A stretch of 64,000 nucleotides of DNA, taken from contig NZ_CP124543.1 in the NCBI RefSeq assembly GCF_029953635.1, forward strand, positions 1,281,455 through 1,345,454, written 5' to 3'. Below the pieces are notes generated by a model. It saw only the letters and a program-made list of their open reading frames with translations. It was not told the origin of the DNA and did no database searches. Both the position numbers and the translations under genes were made by a program. Below, piece by piece: positions 33,306 through 42,913 of the stretch. Positions within the stretch are counted from its first letter, which is position 1, and each line of letters begins with the position of its first letter. This DNA is from Halotia branconii CENA392. GTDB lineage: Bacteria > Cyanobacteriota > Cyanobacteriia > Cyanobacteriales > Nostocaceae.

Positions 33306-34205
33306 ATGGTGCAGAAAGCTGAAGTCATAGGCATTGATGTGGGAGGAACGGCGATTAAGCTGGGACGATTCAATCAAGATGGTATTTGCCTGCAATCTTT
33401 GATGGTGGCAACTCCCCAACCGTCAACACCAGAAGCAGTTTTGGCTGTAATGGTAGATGCGATCGCAGTAGTTGACCCAGATAATCAAACTATTGCTATT
33501 GGTGTGGGTACTCCTGGCCCCGCTGATGCAACTGGACGTATTGCCAAAATCGCTATTAATTTACCAAAATGGCACGATGTCCCTTTGGCAGACTGGTTAG
33601 AAGCTAAAATTGGTAAACCGACTGTAATTGCTAACGATGCGAACTGTGCAGGATTAGGAGAAGCTTGGTTGGGAGCAGGTCGCGGCTGGCAAAATTTTAT
33701 TTTATTGACTTTGGGGACTGGGGTTGGCGGTGCAATTATAATGAATGGCCAACTGTTTACGGGACATCAAGCTGCTGCTGGAGAACTGGGTTTAATTTCT
33801 TTTAACCCCAACGGACCAATGTGTAAAAGTGGCAATCAAGGTTCTTTAGAACAGTATGCTTCGGCGACGGCAATTTACCGCCGTACTGGCAAGGAACCAG
33901 CAGAATTGGGCGCTCTTGCTCAAGCAGGAGATGCCGATAGCTTGAAATTTTGGCAAGAATATGGTAGAGAATTAGGCATTGGTTTAACTAGTTTGATTTA
34001 CATTTTGACACCACAGGCGATCATAATTGGTGGTGGTGTTAGTGCTAGTTTTCAATTTTTTTCACCAGATCTGAAGGCAGAAATTGATAAGCGAGTCATG
34101 CCTACATCTCGTATGGGGTTACAAATTTTGCCAGCAGAACTGGGCAACTCGGCGGGAATAGTGGGTGCAGCAAAGTTGGCGTGGCAACATTATGATAATT
34201 CGTAA
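33306..34205 (+). CDS. ROK-family sugar kinase (glucokinase-like)
   Basis: A 299-residue ROK kinase. The ATP motif is VIGIDVGGTAIKLGRF (7-22). The sugar-binding region has NDANCAGLGEAWLGAGRG and TLGTGVGGAI, and EYGRELGIGLTSLIYILTPQ leads into GGGVSAS near the C-terminus. The usual zinc motif after GHQAAAGELG is only partly present (MCKSGNQGSLEQYAS with a single Cys), so the canonical CxCGxxGCxE is lost. Likely acts on glucose or a related hexose. Confidence 0.85.
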   Translation: MVQKAEVIGIDVGGTAIKLGRFNQDGICLQSLMVATPQPSTPEAVLAVMVDAIAVVDPDNQTIAIGVGTPGPADATGRIAKIAINLPKWHDVPLADWLEAKIGKPTVIANDANCAGLGEAWLGAGRGWQNFILLTLGTGVGGAIIMNGQLFTGHQAAAGELGLISFNPNGPMCKSGNQGSLEQYASATAIYRRTGKEPAELGALAQAGDADSLKFWQEYGRELGIGLTSLIYILTPQAIIIGGGVSASFQFFSPDLKAEIDKRVMPTSRMGLQILPAELGNSAGIVGAAKLAWQHYDNS

Positions 34206-34228
34206 TTCGTAATTCGTAATTCGTAATT
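34198..34228. repeat. ATTCGTA heptamer tandem repeat overlapping the ROK stop codon
   Basis: Four consecutive ATTCGTA units plus a partial one. The first unit supplies the last codons and the TAA stop of the ROK kinase gene. Confidence 0.85.
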
Positions 34229-34638
34229 ACTAAAGATAAGAAAAAATTGATAAAGATTGTTTTTAACTGTTTATTTTATACCTAAAACAATACATTTTTG
34301 TACTGTTCAAGATTATAGATTATAGTTCAAATAATTCCAGCTAGAGAAATTAGTCTTTATGAGTTGGAAGAAAAATTTGGTTTATAAACGACCCGCGTAG
34401 CATAAATAAATATCATACTTGTGGATAGCACCACAAATTATGCATACTAGTAGTCAACATCTATTCGGATAATAATATTCCGGGTTAAGGTGTAGCTTAG
34501 AAACGCTTTGATTGCATACCAATATTAAACTATTGCGTTGAGATTTATGGACAAAAGTCCACAAGATGGCAGTATCAACCTCCTCTAAGCTGGTGAGGCA
34601 ATCTCCCAGCGCGGGGGAGATATTAGGTAGGAGTTATC
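34229..34638. promoter_or_regulatory. mgtE upstream region with a hairpin close to the start codon
   Basis: About 410 bases. A TGGAC-AAAA-GTCCA hairpin lies near 34547-34560, and ATCTCCC (34601-34607) can pair with GGGAGAT (34615-34621) just before the AGGAG ribosome-binding site at 34629-34633. The second hairpin could affect translation of mgtE. The order of conserved pieces does not fit an M-box magnesium riboswitch. Confidence 0.35.
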
Positions 34639-35991
34639 ATGCTTACACAGGATATTCGCAACTCACTCATTGAGACTACTGATTTAAGTCAACTCAAATG
34701 GGATTTAAATCATCTACAACCCGTGGATGTAGGCGAATATATTGCCCAATTGCCTCAACAACAACGAGCGATCGCCTTTCGTCTACTCAATAAAGCTGAA
34801 GCTATTGATGTCTTTGAATATTTGCCCACAGAAGTACAACAAGAACTAATTAACTCTTTACATGATGCCCAAGTGGTGCAACTTGTAGAAGCAATGAGTC
34901 CTGATGAACGGGCAGAATTGTTTGATGAATTACCTGCTGGGGTAATTAAAAGATTATTACAAGAACTGAGTCCAGAACAAAGACAAGCCACCGCAACAAT
35001 TTTGGGCTACCCAGAAGGTACTGCGGGGCGGGTGATGACAACAGAATATGTGCGATTACAAGAAGGATTAACCGTAGGAGAAGCCCTCAGTAAAATTCGT
35101 CGTCAGGACGAAGATAAGGAGACAATTTATTACGCATACGTTACTGATAACAACCGCAAGCTAGGAAGAGTCGTTTCATTGCGCCAATTGTTATTTACCT
35201 TTCCTGATGTTTTAATTCGAGATATTGCTAGCGATCGCGTCATCAAAGTGCGAACTGAAACTTCCCAAGAAGAAGTCGCCCAAATCATGCAACGTTATGA
35301 TTTAATCGCTATCCCTGTTGTTGATCGTGAAGATCGATTGGTTGGCATTATCACAATTGATGATGTCATGGATATTTTGCAAGAAGAAGCCACAGAAGAC
35401 TTTCAAAAACTAGCAGGTGTCGGTGGTGATGAGGCCGCTTTGTCACCTCCTTTATTTACCATCCGTAACCGCTTACCTTGGTTATTAGGAATCATGGCAT
35501 TATATATTGGTGCAGCCAGTGCGATCGCTCCTTTCCAATCTGTAATCGCTGCTGTGCCAGTTTTGGCAGTAATCATGCCAATTTTTTCTAATACTGGTGG
35601 TACGGTGGGTATTCAAGCATTAACGGTAACAATTCGAGGACTAGGTGTAGGTGAGGTGACACCTAGAGATACTCTCAAAATTCTCCGTAAGGAAATTTTC
35701 GCTGGTTTAGGTACAGCGTTAGCTTTATCATTGACAATGATTATGCTTTCCTTAATTTGGGCGCACCCTCAAGAGCGTTGGGTGGCTGTTATTGCGGGAG
35801 TAGTTATGGCAACTAATACAATTGTGGCTGTGACTCTTGGGACTTTACTACCAATGGCTTTAAAGCGACTCAAGTTAGATCCTGCCTTAGTCAGTGGGCC
35901 GTTAGTGACAACAATGCTAGATACAATCGGATTTTTAACATTTTTAACTTTGATTTCTGTGGGTTTGAATGTGTTACACCTACCAAGTTAA
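34639..35991 (+). CDS. mgtE: Magnesium transporter MgtE
   Basis: A 450-residue MgtE. The N-terminal superhelical domain (about 20-130, with IDVFEYLPTEVQQELINSL) precedes two CBS domains (about 135-255, ending VVDREDRLVGIITIDDVMD). Five membrane helices follow (about 285-445, with MPIFSNTGGTVGIQALTVTI forming the pore region). The soluble part closes the channel when cytosolic Mg2+ is high. AGGAG five bases before ATG confirms the start. Confidence 0.96.
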   Translation: MLTQDIRNSLIETTDLSQLKWDLNHLQPVDVGEYIAQLPQQQRAIAFRLLNKAEAIDVFEYLPTEVQQELINSLHDAQVVQLVEAMSPDERAELFDELPAGVIKRLLQELSPEQRQATATILGYPEGTAGRVMTTEYVRLQEGLTVGEALSKIRRQDEDKETIYYAYVTDNNRKLGRVVSLRQLLFTFPDVLIRDIASDRVIKVRTETSQEEVAQIMQRYDLIAIPVVDREDRLVGIITIDDVMDILQEEATEDFQKLAGVGGDEAALSPPLFTIRNRLPWLLGIMALYIGAASAIAPFQSVIAAVPVLAVIMPIFSNTGGTVGIQALTVTIRGLGVGEVTPRDTLKILRKEIFAGLGTALALSLTMIMLSLIWAHPQERWVAVIAGVVMATNTIVAVTLGTLLPMALKRLKLDPALVSGPLVTTMLDTIGFLTFLTLISVGLNVLHLPS

Positions 35992-36028
35992 GTAGATTAA
36001 TGTCAATAATTATCGTTGAAATAAAGCA

Positions 36029-36120
36029 GGGGGCAGCACTTCGGCTTCGCTCAGTAGACTTCTTGCAAAAGTCCTTATTCTTAGCTTCTTCTTTGCGTCT
36101 TTGCGTCTTTGCGTGAGACA
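36029..36120. repeat. Dispersed repeats between mgtE and pyrB
   Basis: GCAGCACTTCGGCTTCGCTC (about 36031) is the same core found in other spacers; further along, TTTGCGTCTTTGCGTC is a short direct repeat. No gene is seen in 35992-36227. Confidence 0.6.
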
Positions 36121-36227
36121 AAAAGATATTTATGCAAGAGGTCTAATGACCAAGAGCAGGGAAAGAAAGAGTTTGAGCCTTATTTACTTTTATTCACATA
36201 GTTTGATTTTATTTCACCGACTTATTT

Positions 36228-37250
36228 ATGCCTACTACCACCTGGAATCGTCATCATGTTCTCTCCTTAGCTGACTTTACTGCCGCTGAATACAATACTG
36301 TTTTACAAACTGCTGCCAGTTTTGAGGAAGTGTTATCACGGCGGACGAAGAAAGTCCCAACCTTGCAAGGACAGGTGGTGGCAAATTTATTTTTTGAAGC
36401 ATCTACCCGCACTCGGAGTAGTTTTGAACTTGCGGCTAAACGCCTCAGCGCAGATACGCTAAATTTTGCCGCTTCAACTTCTTCTATGACCAAAGGAGAA
36501 ACAATTCTTGACACGGCGAAAACCTATTTGGCTATGGGAACTGATATTATGGTGATTCGCCATCGAGAAGCAGGAGTACCTGATGCGATCGCTCAAGAAA
36601 TGGATCGTTTAGGTGTACGAGTTAGTGTCCTCAATGCTGGTGATGGTCAACATGAGCATCCTTCCCAAGGACTACTAGATTTATTCACTATCTGTACTTT
36701 AATCGACCCAAGTAATCCCCAGCTAGAACTTTTAAAAGGTAAAAAAATTGCCATTGTTGGGGATATTCTGCATTCTCGCGTAGCACGCTCAAATATCTGG
36801 AGTTTAACAGCAAGCGGCGCGCAAGTGCATTTGGCAGCACCGCCGACCCTTTTACCTAAGTTATTTGCTGAGTATGTTTTGGAAGAAGCTGGAGACTTAT
36901 CTTCTATATCCCTAATTTCCAACCGTCAACTGTTCATACACTGGCAGCTAGAACCCGCCTTACAAGATGCTGATTTTGTCATGACTTTGCGTTTACAGAA
37001 AGAACGCATGACTGCTCATTTACTGCCAAGTTTGCGAGAATATCATCAATTGTTTGGGATCACACGTCCAAAATTGCAACTATGCAGACCCAACGTTAAA
37101 GTTTTGCATCCAGGCCCAGTCAACCGTGGTGTTGAAATAAGCTCTGAATTAATGGATGATCCAGAATTTAGTCTGATTCAATCGCAAGTTACTAGTGGTG
37201 TGGCTGTGCGGATGGCACTACTGTATTTGTTAGGTAGCAGCAAGGTTTAA
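36228..37250 (+). CDS. pyrB: Aspartate carbamoyltransferase catalytic subunit
   Basis: A 340-residue PyrB. The carbamoyl-phosphate motif is [18 protein letters not shown] (about 56-73); [14 protein letters not shown] (about 141-154) and the C-terminal [14 protein letters not shown] (about 288-301) complete the active site. It condenses carbamoyl phosphate and aspartate in pyrimidine synthesis. No pyrI is adjacent, as is normal for cyanobacteria. Confidence 0.97.
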   Translation: MPTTTWNRHHVLSLADFTAAEYNTVLQTAASFEEVLSRRTKKVPTLQGQVVANLFFEASTRTRSSFELAAKRLSADTLNFAASTSSMTKGETILDTAKTYLAMGTDIMVIRHREAGVPDAIAQEMDRLGVRVSVLNAGDGQHEHPSQGLLDLFTICTLIDPSNPQLELLKGKKIAIVGDILHSRVARSNIWSLTASGAQVHLAAPPTLLPKLFAEYVLEEAGDLSSISLISNRQLFIHWQLEPALQDADFVMTLRLQKERMTAHLLPSLREYHQLFGITRPKLQLCRPNVKVLHPGPVNRGVEISSELMDDPEFSLIQSQVTSGVAVRMALLYLLGSSKV

Positions 37251-37490
37251 CAAACTAAATTTGACTTACTGAAATGATGTTAATAACTGCCTGTATATTA
37301 ATTTTACAGTAGCGATCGCCTGGAAATTATTATTAATTATAGTTTGCTCTATTCATGACTGAGGTTACTTGGTTACGATGGATTTATAGCCTTCGTGATA
37401 CTGTCGATAAATAAACATTATTTTTACTACCGACATTATATCTTTACGTGAGCTTTTTAATTTTTTATATTTCAATTTTAAAAAACAAGC

Positions 37491-38699
37491 ATGAAGCTAC
37501 TAATTTTACATAATCGCTACAGATTTGCAGGTGGCGAAGATAGGGTAGTTCAGGCAGAAAAAAGTCTATTAGAGGCAAATGGTCACGAAGTTATTTTGTT
37601 AGAAGAAAATAATCGCAGCATAGTTAGTATTTGGGATACATTTGTAGCTGCTGGAGGTGCTATATATTCTTTTGCGGCTAAAAATCGGGTGGAAGCAGAA
37701 ATTAATCGTTTTCGTCCGGAAATAGTTCATGTTCATAACTTTTTTCCACTCCTTTCTCCTGCTGTATATGATGCTTGTTCTAGTACTGGAGTCCCTGTTG
37801 TCCAAACTCTTCACAACTATCGGCTAGCTTGTCCCAAAGCAATGCCATTTCGAGATGGTAAAACTTGCGAAGATTGCATTGGTAAACTTATGCCTGTGTC
37901 TAGTGTTGTACACGCTTGCTACCGCAAGTCTTATCTGCAAAGTTCAGTTGTAGCAACAATGGCCACTTGGCATTGGCTACGAGGCACTTGGCAAAAGCGA
38001 GTAGATGCTTATATTGTCTTTACTAAATTTCAAAAAGCAAAAATGGTTCAAGCTGGATTACCAGCAAAAAAAATCTACATCAAACCAAACTTCATTTTTC
38101 ATACTGATTTTTCCCCCAAAGATACTAAACTTGGTAACTACTTACTTTTTGTTGGTAGATTATCAGAAGAAAAGGGCGTTTCTGTGCTAATCGATGCCTA
38201 TCTTCAAAATAATTTATCTATACCATTAAAGATTGTTGGTGATGGGCCTTTACGTCAAACTTTGCAAGCAAAAGTCCAGAATGCAGGTTATAGCAGTTTG
38301 ATTGAATTTTTAGGATTTCAAGAGCAATCAGTAATTTTAAGATTAATGCATGATGCCAAATTTTTGGTAGTACCTTCAATTTGGTATGAAGGCTTTCCCT
38401 TAGCTATTATAGAAGCTTTTGCTTGCAGTCTTCCTGTACTAGCGCCAAAATTAGGCAGTATGGCAGAAATAGTCGATGACAAAATCAATGGTCTGCATTT
38501 TGAAGCCGGAAATTCTCATGATTTAGCTGATAAAATAAATTGGGCAATCAAACATCCAAAATTTTTAGCTGTTACTAGTCAAAATGCTCGTTTTACCTAC
38601 GAATCTAACTACACATCTGAAGCTAATTACGAGCAACTAATGAAAATTTATCAAGAAATAATCAACAATTATAAGTTGAAGTTTGACAAGAGACTATAA
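37491..38699 (+). CDS. Glycosyltransferase family 4 (GT-B fold)
   Basis: A 402-residue GT4 enzyme. The N-terminal acceptor half has HNRYRFAGGEDRVVQAEKS and VHVHNFFPLLSPAVYDA. The donor half has LLFVGRLSEEKGVSVLIDAY (about 222-241) and the EX7E motif region in VPSIWYEGFPLAIIEAFACS. A Cys-rich insert (CPKAMPFRDGKTCEDCIG) resembles zinc-binding inserts in some members. Such enzymes add sugars to exopolysaccharide or lipid carriers; the substrate is not readable. Adjacent to the uncharacterised nucleotidyltransferase that may be in the same kind of pathway. Confidence 0.88.
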   Translation: MKLLILHNRYRFAGGEDRVVQAEKSLLEANGHEVILLEENNRSIVSIWDTFVAAGGAIYSFAAKNRVEAEINRFRPEIVHVHNFFPLLSPAVYDACSSTGVPVVQTLHNYRLACPKAMPFRDGKTCEDCIGKLMPVSSVVHACYRKSYLQSSVVATMATWHWLRGTWQKRVDAYIVFTKFQKAKMVQAGLPAKKIYIKPNFIFHTDFSPKDTKLGNYLLFVGRLSEEKGVSVLIDAYLQNNLSIPLKIVGDGPLRQTLQAKVQNAGYSSLIEFLGFQEQSVILRLMHDAKFLVVPSIWYEGFPLAIIEAFACSLPVLAPKLGSMAEIVDDKINGLHFEAGNSHDLADKINWAIKHPKFLAVTSQNARFTYESNYTSEANYEQLMKIYQEIINNYKLKFDKRL

Positions 38700-38796
38700 T
38701 AATAAATTTATATAGTCAGTACCTTAGACAATTTACGAGGGTTCAACGCCTATCGCACCCGTATAATAAATAGTTAGCTGCGATGATGAGAGGTCT

Positions 38797-38964
38797 ATGC
38801 GAAAATTCTTCATAGGACTAAGTCTATTAGCTCTGTTTCCGGCTCTGGGTTGGGTGTTGATTACCCTGCTAACGCGTAACTGTGAGGTGTCTTTAGATGA
38901 AAGTCCTATGGGCGCGCGCCACTGCTCGTCAGGATTGGTGATTATTCATTATTTAACACAATGA
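38797..38964 (+). CDS. Small putative membrane protein, 55 residues
   Basis: ATG at 38797 with GAGAGG just upstream opens a 55-codon frame with an N-terminal membrane helix (FFIGLSLLALFPALGWVLIT) followed by a polar tail with two cysteines (RNCEVSLDE, RHCSSG). I recognise no family. The composition looks protein-like, but the short length keeps confidence low. Confidence 0.4.
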   Translation: MRKFFIGLSLLALFPALGWVLITLLTRNCEVSLDESPMGARHCSSGLVIIHYLTQ

Positions 38965-39254
38965 ATAGAACGCCAAGAGCGCCAAGGAAGAAAAAGATAA
39001 TCATTAAGTGTTTCAATTCCTCAACCAAGAGCTGACTTTTCCCGTTATCTTTCTATCACAGCGATCGCGATCAGGAGTGCTGTCCTAAAAGTCCTATTTT
39101 CCCGTTGTTATATTCTCATTAAACATTTTTTATTGATAATAAAACTGTGGACTGAAACCCTTGCTATATTCATGTTTCGAGACTTAACGGGAAAAGTCAG
39201 AACCAAGAGGTATTAATAGTAGTCCTATATTTTTCGTATTTGTATACTTATTGT

Positions 39255-40496
39255 TCAGTTGGTTGTATTATTATGGTGCTTGATTAAATATATTTTAATT
39301 AAGCGTAGAGGACGTATAAAATAGTATAAAAATGATAAAAATTGGGGTAACTGGATAAAATTTTTATCTCCAACTGTGGGAACGATGAGATGTTCATAAC
39401 AATACCAAAATTTATCTTGAGGATGTTCTATTAATTTTAAATGAAACAATGCAGATTTCAGTTGACTACTTTGGAAAGAATCTGTTGTTGGAAAATAAAA
39501 TTGTCTACAAATCTGGAATGCAAGAGATTGAACTACAGAGTTAGCTGCTATTTTATCTATGATTGTTTCTGGAAGTTCTGCATTCAAAAGCTCATGAGCT
39601 AATGCAAGACCCAGCAATAACATTCGTCTCATGCGTAACTTGGTTGTACGTTCCCAAATTTTGTCCCAATTTACTTCAGGATAGACACGGATAGCTTCAG
39701 CTAAATCACAAATTCTATTTAACCATAGCCAACAGTCTTTGCCTCCTTGTGAGCAGAGAATTATAATTAAATTCTCCGCAGAAAAACTGAGTATATTTCT
39801 ATCTACAAAAGAGATATATTTGGTATCTTCCCATATCCAATCTTCTGTATTATGTGTAAATGAGAATTGCTTTGATAATATTCCTTGATGAACGTCTAAA
39901 GTGATCTTTTCTTGTGGATTATTTAAATGTAGTTCCCAATGAGAACGTAGATAGGCTTCCTCTTCTTCATTGGTTAGGGATTTTAGATAGTTTGCTTCTT
40001 GTTCATTACTGTCAACGTATGGCTCAAATCCATGAAGAATCAGTATTTCTTTAGTTTTAATAAAATCTTGTCTGCGAACCAAAATATCTAAATCACTAAA
40101 AGCTCGACAGGCAATATCTCCATAAATTGTCGCAGCTAATACTAGTCCTTTGAAAGTAATTACGGGAATTTTATTTTCTGCAAAAATATTTAAAACTTTG
40201 ACTAGTTTACTTGCTTTGAAAAGGTTGCGTTGAGTGTTGTTATAATAAGATTGTCGCAAGTAATTTAGAACATCTGTTGGTACAAGTTGCGAACAAGTTT
40301 TATTGAGATTTAAAAATAATAGTGGTAATACTCGATGCCAATCAGCAATTTCAATTAGATATTTCCAGTTAATATTTTCTTGGATGAGTCTTTTGATATT
40401 CTCACTATCTTTATCATTGATGTGAGTGCGCGCGCAACAAAGTAATAACTCGATTTCCGGGGAAATATTTGTTTTTTCTGATAACAATTTGCTCAT
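39255..40496 (-). CDS. Putative nucleotidyltransferase (NTP_transf_5-like)
   Basis: About 413 residues from ATG 40496; a GTG at 40520 would add eight. The segment VITFKGLVLAATIYGDIACR followed by AFSDLDILVRRQDF is the core of the uncharacterised nucleotidyltransferase group (K-G, then D-x-D metal residues). The rest is helical. Members often sit in polysaccharide-export or exosortase loci; here a GT4 enzyme lies upstream on the opposite strand. The substrate is unknown. Confidence 0.75.
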   Translation of the reverse strand: MSKLLSEKTNISPEIELLLCCARTHINDKDSENIKRLIQENINWKYLIEIADWHRVLPLLFLNLNKTCSQLVPTDVLNYLRQSYYNNTQRNLFKASKLVKVLNIFAENKIPVITFKGLVLAATIYGDIACRAFSDLDILVRRQDFIKTKEILILHGFEPYVDSNEQEANYLKSLTNEEEEAYLRSHWELHLNNPQEKITLDVHQGILSKQFSFTHNTEDWIWEDTKYISFVDRNILSFSAENLIIILCSQGGKDCWLWLNRICDLAEAIRVYPEVNWDKIWERTTKLRMRRMLLLGLALAHELLNAELPETIIDKIAANSVVQSLAFQICRQFYFPTTDSFQSSQLKSALFHLKLIEHPQDKFWYCYEHLIVPTVGDKNFIQLPQFLSFLYYFIRPLRLIKIYLIKHHNNTTN

Positions 40497-40504
40497 CGTT
40501 ATAA

Positions 40505-40625
40505 ATAAGAATTGACTCACGCAGAGGCAAGGCAGCGCGTTGGGGAGACAGCGCTGTGGGCGGCTTTGCCGACTTGAAGCGACTGTCGTTGGGTTTCCCG
40601 ACTTGTAGCGACTGCCGCGCAGAGT
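40505..40625. repeat. GC-rich imperfect repeat between the nucleotidyltransferase and acyltransferase genes
   Basis: TTGCCGACTTGAAGCGACTG and TCCCGACTTGTAGCGACTG are two imperfect copies within 45 bases, near GACAGCGCTGTGGGC. The block is non-coding and more GC-rich than its surroundings. Confidence 0.5.
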
Positions 40626-41753
40626 TTAAACTTTGATAAACCAGTGTTGTCGATACATCACAATGCCTACTGCTAACCATAATAAGACGGTAAGGATAGC
40701 AAATATGAGGGAACCGTTAAGCGCACCCGCCCAAGATGCAAAAATGTTTTGGTAAATCCAATTGTAGGTGCTGGGAGCGTTTTCTCCTGAGCCGATACTG
40801 GTTCTGACTAAAATTTTAATTAGTAAAACAGAGGCAACGAAAAGTGCGATCGCATTTAAGCCTAGAATTTCAAAAGGTTTACTCCAGCGACGTATCAGCC
40901 GTACTTCGATTAGTTCATAGCAAGTTGCCAGCAATAGTAATGCCCAACCTGTTGTAAAAATAACATAGGAACTTGTCCACAGCTTTTTGTTGATGGGAAA
41001 TGTCCAACCCCACGCCCAACCAACTATTAAGCAACCAATACCAAATAATGCTAATCCTATACTTGTGCGTGATTGTACTGATTGAGAGCGTATCCATTTT
41101 CCTGTAAAGTAGCCAGCCAAAACGTTAACAATAGCCGGAATTGTGCTGAAAAGTCCTTCTGGATCTCCCATAAAATTGAAGCGATCGCCTTTATAAAGAT
41201 GTACTTTAGGAATAATTAGGCGGTCAATGTAAGCACCAAAGTTACCTTCTCGTGTCAATACACCAGCGCCATAATCGGGAACTGATACATACATCAAAGC
41301 TAGCCAGTAACCGATAAGTATGACAGCTGCGAGTATCCATTGCCCACGACGCGGCAAGTTGAGAACTATTAAGGAGGCGAACAGGTAAGTCAAACTGATG
41401 CGTTGTAACACCCCCATAATCCGGATGCTATTTAAGTCAAAAGTCCAAATGCCCTGATTCCAAAAGCCATTTAGCAGCAATCCCAAACCAAAAAGAATAG
41501 CAGCACGGCGTAATATCCGCCAGTAAACAGCCTTGGTAGGTTTGTTGTTTTCGGTGTACTTTGACAGAGAAAAACTCATTGCCACACCAATAATAAACAG
41601 AAAGAAGGGAAACACCAAATCAGTTGGTGTGCATCCGTTCCAGTCTGCATGGGCTAAGGGAGGATACACATCATCCGCCACTCCCACCATATTGACGAGA
41701 ATCATGCCCGCGATGGTAATGCCACGAAAAACATCTAATGAAGTCAGGCGCAT
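40626..41753 (-). CDS. Heparan-alpha-glucosaminide N-acetyltransferase-like membrane protein (DUF5009/DUF1624 type)
   Basis: A 375-residue integral membrane protein with about ten helices. It begins with the family signature RLTSLDVFRGITIAGMILVN (2-21) followed by WNGCTPTDLVFPFFLFIIGV, as in HGSNAT-like acyltransferases. Relatives transfer acetyl groups across a membrane to sugars. In bacteria the acceptor is mostly unknown, and cell-envelope glycan modification is the reasonable guess. It stands alone, transcribed divergently from the two small genes at 42 kb. Confidence 0.8.
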   Translation of the reverse strand: MRLTSLDVFRGITIAGMILVNMVGVADDVYPPLAHADWNGCTPTDLVFPFFLFIIGVAMSFSLSKYTENNKPTKAVYWRILRRAAILFGLGLLLNGFWNQGIWTFDLNSIRIMGVLQRISLTYLFASLIVLNLPRRGQWILAAVILIGYWLALMYVSVPDYGAGVLTREGNFGAYIDRLIIPKVHLYKGDRFNFMGDPEGLFSTIPAIVNVLAGYFTGKWIRSQSVQSRTSIGLALFGIGCLIVGWAWGWTFPINKKLWTSSYVIFTTGWALLLLATCYELIEVRLIRRWSKPFEILGLNAIALFVASVLLIKILVRTSIGSGENAPSTYNWIYQNIFASWAGALNGSLIFAILTVLLWLAVGIVMYRQHWFIKV

Positions 41754-41836
41754 AGATGGAATTTTGTCCTTGATGACTATCTAAGCTACCCTGGTTGATG
41801 CAGGTAAGCAAGCAAAATTTATATAGATACAAGGTA

Positions 41837-41879
41837 AAATTTCATTGAGTATTTATGTTACAAATACTTAATGAAATTT
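41837..41879. repeat. Long imperfect inverted repeat between divergent genes
   Basis: AAATTTCATTGAGTATTT (41837-41854) pairs with AAATACTTAATGAAATTT (41862-41879) with one mismatch, and TTTATTG follows. It looks like a strong terminator-type hairpin, but no plus-strand gene ends before it. Confidence 0.6.
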
Positions 41880-42035
41880 TTTATTGATTAGTTATTATGA
41901 TGTTTATTACACGTTGCTTGTTTTCATACACATGTATTATACGCAATATAATTATGATGCCAGTTAAAATATATATAGCTCTATGATCATAAATTTTGAT
42001 AATCTTGATTCAGAATAAATTAGGGAAATATTCCT

Positions 42036-42347
42036 GTGTTTTTAAAATCTAAACAATTGACAAAATTATCAAATTCTTCACCAAGCAAAGAGGTAGGATT
42101 GAATGATGTTGATTTTTCATCTTCTAATATGATCAGACTTAAGGGTATTTTATCTTACTTTTCATATTTAAATATAAATGGTGAAATTAGTGATGAAGCA
42201 TTTGAGGCTTTAGTTCGGTATGCCTGTTCTGTTTTTATAGAAAATGAATTAGAAGAAAGAGTACAATTTGCTCTTGAGCAGAAGGTAATGAGTTTCTGGG
42301 AATCAAAGTTTATTTATGCGCTAGAAAAATATATGGCTAGAAAATAA
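42036..42347 (+). CDS. Hypothetical protein, 103 residues
   Basis: The only start I see is GTG at 42036, weakly supported. The product is soluble and helical (MIRLKGILSYFSYLNINGEI, then FEALVRYACSVFIENELEER). I recognise no family. It lies 56 bases before a second small gene on the same strand, so they may be co-transcribed. Confidence 0.5.
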   Translation: MFLKSKQLTKLSNSSPSKEVGLNDVDFSSSNMIRLKGILSYFSYLNINGEISDEAFEALVRYACSVFIENELEERVQFALEQKVMSFWESKFIYALEKYMARK

Positions 42348-42403
42348 AATTAGTTTCATCTTCAAATTTTAGCTAAAACTCTCTTCTTAAAATATAAAAT
42401 ATT

Positions 42404-42847
42404 ATGTCTAATCTAGAAGATGAATCAAATCAAGAATTGGAGCAAAAAAAGGATAGTCAAGATAGCGAAATAGAAAAGTTTCCTGAAGAATTAGAAAATC
42501 TTCCACCACAAATCAAGAGGGAAATAAAAACAGTTCTTTCTATGGGACGTTTCTCTGCATCTTCTATTTCCCCAATTCTAGATAAAATTAATCAACAACA
42601 TATTACAAAAATACTTGAGAGCGTAGAAAAAGATAGTGAAAGAGCATTCATAGATGCTCAAGATGCAAGAAAGTATAATTTTCTCGCTATTTGTATTTTT
42701 GTGGCTGTTTTCGTGTTTTTAACTGTTTTTCTGGTAAACAAAGATATAGTTGTTTATCAAGATATTTTAAGAATACTGATAATATTTGGTGGCGGATTTG
42801 GTAGTGGTTTGGGTTTTAAAATATACTTAGACCGTAAAAATAAATAA
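42404..42847 (+). CDS. Hypothetical membrane protein with acidic N-terminus (DUF2335-like layout)
   Basis: A 147-residue protein: a very acidic disordered start (EDESNQELEQKKDSQDSEIE), a helical middle (LPPQIKREIKTVLSMGRFSA) and two C-terminal membrane helices (FLAICIFVAVFVFLTVFLV and ILRILIIFGGGFGSGLGF). The order resembles DUF2335 membrane proteins, but I cannot confirm it. It forms a pair with the preceding 103-residue gene. Confidence 0.55.
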   Translation: MSNLEDESNQELEQKKDSQDSEIEKFPEELENLPPQIKREIKTVLSMGRFSASSISPILDKINQQHITKILESVEKDSERAFIDAQDARKYNFLAICIFVAVFVFLTVFLVNKDIVVYQDILRILIIFGGGFGSGLGFKIYLDRKNK

Positions 42848-42913
42848 ATCAGAGAAATAAATACAAGTATATTTATTATAATTTTACAAAAGTTATAAAA
42901 TTTACTTGTAATT

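Noticed and set aside
34560..34638. GGTGAGGC upstream of mgtE as an M-box magnesium riboswitch
   Set aside because: The motif lies only about 45 bases before the start codon, and the other conserved M-box segments that should follow it are absent.
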